Below, piece after piece: positions 57,270 through 64,000 of a stretch of DNA of 64,000 nucleotides. The position numbers were made by a program, and so were the translations under genes. Origin of the DNA: Eonycteris spelaea (lineage: Eukaryota > Chordata > Mammalia > Chiroptera > Pteropodidae); the NCBI GenBank assembly GCA_003508835.1, contig PUFA01000143.1, positions 3,373,501 through 3,437,500 on the forward strand, in the 5' to 3' direction. Within the stretch, counting starts at the first letter, position 1, and every line of letters starts with the position of its first letter. The notes below the pieces were generated by a model. The model worked only from the letters and a program-made list of their open reading frames with translations. It had not been told where the DNA came from and ran no database searches.

Positions 57270-59215
57270 ATATGGTATTCTTTGGAGTATAGCTTAATTA
57301 CATACTCATCTACTTGGAAGAAAAACATGATAGAAATCAAAGACCATAGCAATAAACTGTCTATGAAATGTTATCTTTTGGGACATTTAACAAATGTAGT
57401 TGATTACTGATGTGATTTTCCATATGATTCTGTACTGCTGTCTGGGTTTTCACAATTTATCATGTCTTCCAAGACTCATTTCTATAGAGGGCAGCAGAGA
57501 CACAGCAGAAAGTTCTCTTCATAATACATTTTTCAGGAAGTGTGAAAGAAATTGGGTTTAGTTGAGTTTTGTTATGTAATTCTTGTGTCCTTTATGTGGT
57601 GATTGCTATGCAAATATAGAGTAATAGATAAAATAAATACCAGATAACCTAGAGAGGTTCAGGCTTTTGTTGAAGGTGTATAACAGAAGCTCGCCTACAC
57701 AATTAAAAGACCTGAAAGTAGTTCATGTCACTTTAAGGAGAAAGCAAATGTGATTTTCAAATTTGGAATATTGATTCATTGTTATGAAACAAATGTTTTC
57801 TTTGCACTCTTAACAATAGGGGTAAACAAATTACACAGTATCTCATAGAAGATGGAATATGGAAAAGTTGTAACAAAATAAGAATAAACATAATTTTGTA
57901 TACTTGCATTGGAGGATATTATAACCCTTTAGAAAGTGACCTGCCAAACTTCGTATGTATTTCTAAAGGTAATAAGCATACTTGTAATTCTATCTTTGTT
58001 TATTTTTATTTATTTTTTTATAAATTTGAAAGCAATACATTTCACTTTTAATGGTGAATTAGAATAAAGTGATATGACAATGTACTAATTGTTAATGTCT
58101 AAGAATTGTTTATTGTATGCATTATATATACAGTTGAAGGAATTTAATTATGATTATCGAAAGCACACATTTAGAAACCCTCTCTCAAATATAATTATGT
58201 TTATAGAAAAACTGACAAAATTTAATGCTTGTAAAGGGAAGTCTGGAGTTTTTAGTCATGCTTTTAGTTTGATTTAAAGAGTTTATTATAGAAACATTGC
58301 ACTCAAGAAAAACCCATATTCCTGTGTGTTCTCATGGTAAAAATGAGGGATTTTAGAGGTTGTTTTGAGGAGTATATATTTTTTGTTATTTTATATTATA
58401 ATTTATATATACATACAAATACATGATCTATATGTTCATGATCCCTTAACTTTTGGCTTTTTTTCTCTTTATGAAATTGTGTGCTGATAATGTTTCAGAT
58501 TTTACATTTTTATTATTCCAATGCCTGCCTTCTTAATTGGCTAAACTTTAGCTTATAAGATACCAGAATAGGGACTTTGTCAAATTTTTTTTTAAATTAT
58601 AAATCCTCTTCCTCTTTTACTATCACTTCATTTCCTTTTGTTCTCCTCTTTCTTCCTTTCATTCCCCAAATACATGTTTTCTGATAATAAGAAAGTAAAA
58701 TAGAAAGGTCTGCTGCAGAAAATATTGTCATAACTGTGTAATGTTAAAAAGTAATGATATAAGTCATCACAAGTGTGACTTTTATAGGCCTCTAGTTTTC
58801 TAATTTTAAAAATAATTCTTAGATGTACTTTCAGTAATAACAGCAACTTGTGTCAGACTACATTTCTCTCATAATAACAATGACAAATTTTGGACAATAC
58901 AAAACATTAAATATATTTACATAAAAATGTATAAAGAATAGATAGATATTTGAAGGCACAATAGAAGGACAGACAGCAGGCAGAAACTGGAGGATATTGA
59001 TATTTGGAAGATATGAATAGCACAAGGTAAATTTTTCATTTTTTACAGTTTCTAACTGAGGACAGGCCCCTGTCATTGTTGTATAAGGTGACTAAAACTT
59101 GGATAATCATCACAGCCCAGAGTTTGGGGTGACTATAGGAGCTGGAAAGTTAGAGTATAAAGTAGAGCCTCACAGAGGAATGCACCCCAATTTTTTCATA
59201 TAAATCTTACATGCT
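57270..59215. other. Intron 5, unique sequence
   Basis: Nearly 2 kb of AT-rich sequence with no recognised element. A TA-rich stretch lies near 58393-58425. Confidence 0.4.
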
Positions 59216-59219
59216 AAAA

Positions 59220-59393
59220 GAACTAAACAGATTTCAAGTGCTGTTCACAAGAGAAAGAGTTTGGAGAGTGGGTATAGCCAAGTTAACTGCATGTTAAGCT
59301 AAAAAGTAAATACTCTTCAGAAGGGCATAATAGAAATATATCATTCACAGTGTCCAGGATACAATCCACATTTATTAGACAGACAGACAGACA

Positions 59394-59436
<43 letters not shown>

Positions 59437-61430
59437 CCAGAAAAAGTGACCTATTCTTAAGTGAAAAGGCAGTTAATTGAGATGGGGCCTGATATGGCTC
59501 ATATATTAGAATTAACAGCTATTGTCTGTGTTCAGGGACATAAAGGAAAATGGGTACATGATGAATGCACAGACAAGAAGCCTCAATAGAAAAATAGAAA
59601 TTGGAAAAAAGAACCAAATGAAAAATCTGTAATTAAATATATAATACATGAAATTAAAAAATTCATTAGATGGAATTACAGAAGATTGGGAAAAGATAGG
59701 CAGTGAACTGGATATAACACTAGAAGTTACTCAATCTGAGAAAGTAAAAATAAGGGATTTAAGAAAATGAAGCTAGCCTCAGTGACTGGTAGAATATCAA
59801 AAGGTCTGGCACCACATGTTTAATGGAGTCCTAGAAATATAGGAGAGTAGAAGTTGGGGCAAAAAGTATTAAAGAAGTAATGCTGAAAATTTCTCCAAAT
59901 TGGCAAAATGCATAAATTTACATATTTTAAGGAACTCATTGATCTCCAGACAAGATAAATACAAGAAAATCACACTTAGGCACATTATAGTCAAGCTGTT
60001 GAAAATGACAGTTAAAGAAAAAAAAATCTTGAAAGCACCTTGAGAAATGATACAACAGTAACAAAATAGTTGACTGTCAGGAACTGCAGGCCAGCAAGCT
60101 ATAAAACCTCTTTAAAGTGCTGTAAAAACAAAAGTCAACCCAGAATCCTATAGTTAGTGAAAATATCCTTTAAGAATGAAGGCAACATAAAGACATTTTC
60201 AGATAAACAAAAATTAAAAGATATTATTGCAGTAGATCTGCCCTACAGGAAATGCTAAAGGAAGTTTTTTAGAATGAAAGGAAGTGATGAAAACTAAGTT
60301 CTTCAGAAATAAAATGAAGAGCACTGCAACTGGAAAATATGTGGATAAATAAAAAATCCTCGCCCCATTAAAAAGTTATGCCTGAGAGTTTAAGCAAAAA
60401 CTATAATGTTATGATGTGCCATTTATCGTACATGTAGATGTAATATGACAGCTGCAGAATAAGGGATGGAGCTAGGTAGAAGAAATCATTTGCTTTACTA
60501 CATTCTTATTTTATAATATTAGTTCTAAGGCCAGTATGAAAGTTAAAGATGTATATTTTAATTCCTAGAGCAAACACTAATAAATAAAAATGATAAAGTA
60601 ATATAGCTAAAAAGTAAACAGATCAAAACAGAATTTTAAAATATATTCAGAAACTCAAACAGAAGGTATGGGATGAACAGAGGAATATAAACGTAGGATG
60701 AAAAGATAACAGATGGCAAACTGATAGACCCAGGTTAATCCTATTAACAATACATTAAATGAAAAAATCTAGATCGTTTACTTGAAAGATAGGGATTGTT
60801 ACATTTATAAAATGCAAGATTTCCCTCTCTGCTATCCACCAGCGATGCGTTTTAAATATAATGTCACAGATAAATTGAAAAAAAGTGCATGGGGAAAGAT
60901 GTAGCATATAAATAGTTATTAGAGTTGGAGAGGTTATGTAAAGTAGATTTCCAACACTGTTATTGGAAGTAAGGGCATTTCATTGTGACAAAATTAATCA
61001 GGAAGACATATCAATCATAAGTTTGTATGTATTTAGATCTACAATCATAGGTAGGCATTTTAACATCATTCTGTCTATAACTTATAGAAAATCTAGACAA
61101 AAATGTCAGCTAGAACATAGGAGATCAGAAAAACACTATAAACATCTTGACTTAACAGTTGTAGAACATCATATGCAAATAGAATACAATAGAATGCACA
61201 TTTTATTCAAGTTACATGATATGTCTACCAAGATGAATCATATTTTGGGCCATAAAACATGCCTCAATAAACTTCAAAAGATCTAAATCCTAAGGAATAT
61301 ATTCTCTAACCATGATAGAATTTAAAGTAAAATCAATAAGATAGCCAGGAAAAATGCAGTCATTTGGAAATTAACATGATTCTACTTGATCTATAGATTT
61401 AATGCAATCGAAATCATTTTTTTCACAGGA
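59220..61430 (+). mobile_element. Old LINE-1/HAL1, sense, ORF1 end to endonuclease
   Basis: The sense strand reads through the ORF1 3' end (near 59880-60350: ACCTTGAGAAATGATACAAC, GACATTTTCAGATAAACAAA, GGAAATGCTAAAGGAAGTTT), the inter-ORF spacer (TAATTCCTAGAGCAAACACT) and the start of ORF2 endonuclease (near 60820-61330: TTTTGGGCCATAAAACATGC). Near 61380 it jumps to a reverse-transcriptase-region phrase, so an internal part is deleted. An open stretch of 107 codons at 60963-61286 lies in the endonuclease part and is broken at both ends. Confidence 0.65.
59377..59434. repeat. Compound microsatellite (AGAC)n(AC)n
   Basis: About four AGAC units are followed by some 18 AC dinucleotides. Likely polymorphic. 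Confidence 0.9.
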
Positions 61431-61564
61431 GTCTTGTAAAATAGGGATGACAGCCCTCATTTTATTAACTTTAGTAACTAAGCTTCCATTAATTGCAAAA
61501 CAGATTCAAACTTGTAATAATAATATTCCTAATATTTCAAGTGATAAGAACACTTGATATAGCT

Positions 61565-64000
61565 TTTTAAAAAATTGAGGTATAATTGACACATAATATT
61601 TAGTTTGTTATATTTTTACTTGTTTAATTTCCACTTTTATTGTCTGTGCTTCTGCAGTCAGATCCAAAAACTTATTGCCAAGACTGATATGAAGGAGCTT
61701 ACCACCTATGCTTTCTTCTAGGTGTTTTATGGTTTCAGGTCTTACATTCAATTTTTAAATCCAATTTAAGTTGATTTTTGTGTATGGTGTAAGATCATAG
61801 TCTAGTTTCATTCTTTTGCATGTGACTGCCAAGTTTTCCCAGCACCGTATATTCTTGGCTCCTTTGCATACATTAATTGACCCATATATATATCAGAGTT
61901 TATTTCTGAGTGCTCTGTTCTGTTCCACTTATCTATTTGCTTGTTTTTAAGCCTATGCCATACTGTTTTGATTACTACAGCTTTGTAATATAGTATGAAA
62001 TTAGGGAGTTTCGTTCTTCTGTCTCAAGAATGCTTTGGCTATTTGGGGTATTTTTGTTGTTTCCTACAAATTTTAGGATTATTTGTTCTATTTATGTGAA
62101 AAATACCATTGTAATTTTGATAGGGATTGCATTGAATCTATAGAACATTAACTCTTCCAGTCTGAGAATGGACTATCTTTCCATTTATTTGTTGTTCCTC
62201 AATTTCTTTCATCAGTGTCTTGTAGTTTCCTGGGCACAGAATCTTTCACTTCCCTGGTTAAATTTATTCCTAGGCATTTTATTCTTTTTGATGCATTTGT
62301 AAATGGATTTCATTTATTTCATTTTATTTGTTTAATTTCTTTCTAATCTAATCTTTCTTCCTTTTTTCAACTAACTTTGGGCTTTCTTTGTTCTTTTTCT
62401 ATTTCCTTAGGCGTAAAGTTAAGTTGTTCATTTGAGGCTTCTTGTTTCTTGAGATATGACTACATCACTGTGAACTTCCCTCTTAGAACTGCTTTTTTAC
62501 ATCCTATAAATATGTTGGTATATTGTATTTCTGTTTTCATTTTTGAAAAGGTAATTTTTGATTTCATTTTTGATTTCTTCATTTACCCATTGGTTCTGTA
62601 GTATGTTGTTTAATCTCCAGATATTTGTGAATTTTCCAGTTTTGTTCTTGTAATTGATTTCTAGTTTTATACCATTGTAATTAGAAAAGGTCATTGATAT
62701 GATTTTAATTTTCTTAAATTTAGTAAGAGACTTGCTTTGTGACCTTGTAACATAATCTATCCTGTAGAATGTTCCATGTACACTTGTAAAGGATGTGTAT
62801 TCTGCTGCTTTTGTATGGAATGTTCTGTGTATGTCTGTTGATTCCATCTGATCTAACATGTCACTTGAGGCCAATGTTTTCATATTGATTTTCATATTGA
62901 TCTATCCATGATGCAAATGGTATATGTAAGTTCCCTGTATTGTATTGCTGTCTGTTTCTCCCTTTAAGTCTGTTAATAGTTGCTTTATGTTTTGAGGTGC
63001 TCCTATTGGGTACATAAATATTTATAAATGTAATATCGTCATGTAGATTGATCTTTTTATTATTATGTAATGCCTTTTGTCTCATTACAATCTTCATTTT
63101 AAAGTTTATTTTGTCTGATATAAGTATAGCTACTCCAGCTTTCCTTTGATTTTCGTTTGCATGGAATATTTTTTTCTGTACCTTTACTTCTAGTCTGTAT
63201 ATGTCCTTATATCTAATATGAGTCTCTTTAGGCAGCTTTTTTATGGGTGTTTTTTTATTTATTTAGCCTTTTGTTGTCTACTTAGTTTTTTTAAATCTAT
63301 GTCTTTTGATTGAATAATTTATTTACATTTAAAGTAATTATTGATAGGTATGTACTTATTGCCATTTTGTAAATAGTTTTTGGACTGTTATGTAGTTCCA
63401 TCGTACCTTTCTTCTCTTTCTCTCTTCCTTTGTTATTTAATGACTTTCTTTAGTGGTATGCTTAGATTCCTTTCTCATTATCTTTTGTATATTTACTATA
63501 GGTTTTTGTTTGTGATTATCATAAGGCTTACACATAAACTTATAACAGTCTATTTTAAGTTGACAACAACTTAAGTTTGAACATATTCTGAAGCTCTACA
63601 TTTTTAATCTACTGTCTGTCTGTTTTATGTTTTTGACCTCACATTTTCCACCTTATTTTTTATATCTCTTAACGAATTGTCATAGCTATAGTTATTTTTA
63701 CTTCTGTTTTTTACCTTCATACTAACTTTCTTTATATGTGATTATTTTACTCCTTTTACTATATATTTATCTTTTGCTGGTGAGATTTGTTTTTTCGTAT
63801 GTTTTCTTGTTACTACTAATTTTTTTTTGTAGCTTAAAGAAATCTTGTTAACATTTCTTTTAAGGCTGGTTCAGTGTTAATAAAAGCTTTAGCTTTTTTA
63901 GCTTTTGTTTATTTGAAAGACTCTTTTTCTCCACTTCATTTAAAATACCTTTGCTAGGTAGAGTATAATTAGTTGAAACTTCTTTTTTTCAGCACTTTAA
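61565..64000 (-). mobile_element. LINE-1, antisense, running off the window
   Basis: A short 3' UTR piece (AAAAAATTGAGGTATAATTG, 61567 onward) is followed by antisense ORF2 (reverse transcriptase region near 61680-62480, endonuclease near 62480-63200). ORF1-side sequence follows up to the window end. Part of ORF2 between the 3' UTR piece and 61620 is missing. Minus-strand open stretches at 62497-62895 and 62861-63097 are endonuclease fragments (containing for example F-K-K-I-K-I-I-S-M-T and F-I-N-I-Y-V-P-N). Confidence 0.75.

Larger units (their letters stand above)
47623..64000 (+). other. SPIDR intron 5 (start)
   Basis: From the donor GTAAGA to the end of the window. It is filled with LINE fragments, LTRs, MIRs and unassigned sequence, listed separately. 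I searched by eye for the following SPIDR exon and did not find it. Confidence 0.7.

Noticed and set aside
47623..64000. Search for SPIDR exon 6
   Set aside because: No open segment with acceptor and donor and the expected P-S-S-I-E-I-L-E type sequence was seen in this interval.

Overview
The window is a stretch of mammalian nuclear DNA: AT-rich, packed with nested LINE-1 copies, with ERV LTRs, MIR and MER-type fossils and only a few short coding exons. Several LINE-1 3' ends (for example near 8880 antisense and 39340-39410 sense) have the tail form I associate with bats. Two copies of a 5S-rRNA-derived retroposon (11373-11493 and 21772-21889) point towards fruit bats (Pteropodidae), where 5S-derived SINEs have been described. 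The species call is an inference.

The only cellular protein-coding gene I can support is SPIDR (scaffold protein involved in DNA repair, KIAA0146), on the + strand. Four consecutive coding exons are visible: 36233-36388, 37022-37088, 44335-44409 and 47459-47622. They splice in a compatible frame into 154 open codons of the N-terminal part of the protein. Their phases join as 0, 1, 1, 0. The first exon, the promoter and the exons after 47622 are not in the window. The window is therefore intron 1 (its last 36 kb), introns 2-4 and the start of intron 5.

Layout. 1-17470: three large antisense LINE-1 blocks, themselves hit by two or three LTR elements, shorter LINE-1 3' ends, a 168-bp Tigger1-type transposon and one 5S retroposon. 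17480-18900: no recognisable repeat. 18904-21415: a MER5A-like fragment, then the 5' UTR and ORF1 of a sense LINE-1, then an antisense LINE-1/HAL1 block. 21772-21889: the second 5S retroposon. 22330-28529: an antisense class I (gammaretrovirus-like) provirus with both LTRs, gag, protease, reverse transcriptase, RNase H and integrase remnants but no recognisable env; it is heavily broken. 28530-30118: a Tigger-like fragment and a LINE-1/HAL1 5' region. 30120-36232: mostly unique, with a MIR and a 562-bp inverted-repeat DNA transposon. 36233-47622: the SPIDR exons, with a twin-primed LINE-1, MaLR LTRs, MIRs and a MER20-like element in the introns. 47623-64000: intron 5, with more LINE fragments, two LTRs, a short poly(A)-tailed retrocopy, MIRs, a compound microsatellite and an antisense LINE-1 running off the end.

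I see no new gene system. The most interesting points are a lineage-specific shortening of SPIDR exon 4 by use of a new donor site, a candidate frame-breaking cryptic exon in intron 3, the pair of 5S retroposons, and the structure and decay of the env-less provirus. Repeat family names come from recognition by eye, and boundaries marked approximate may be off by tens of bases.
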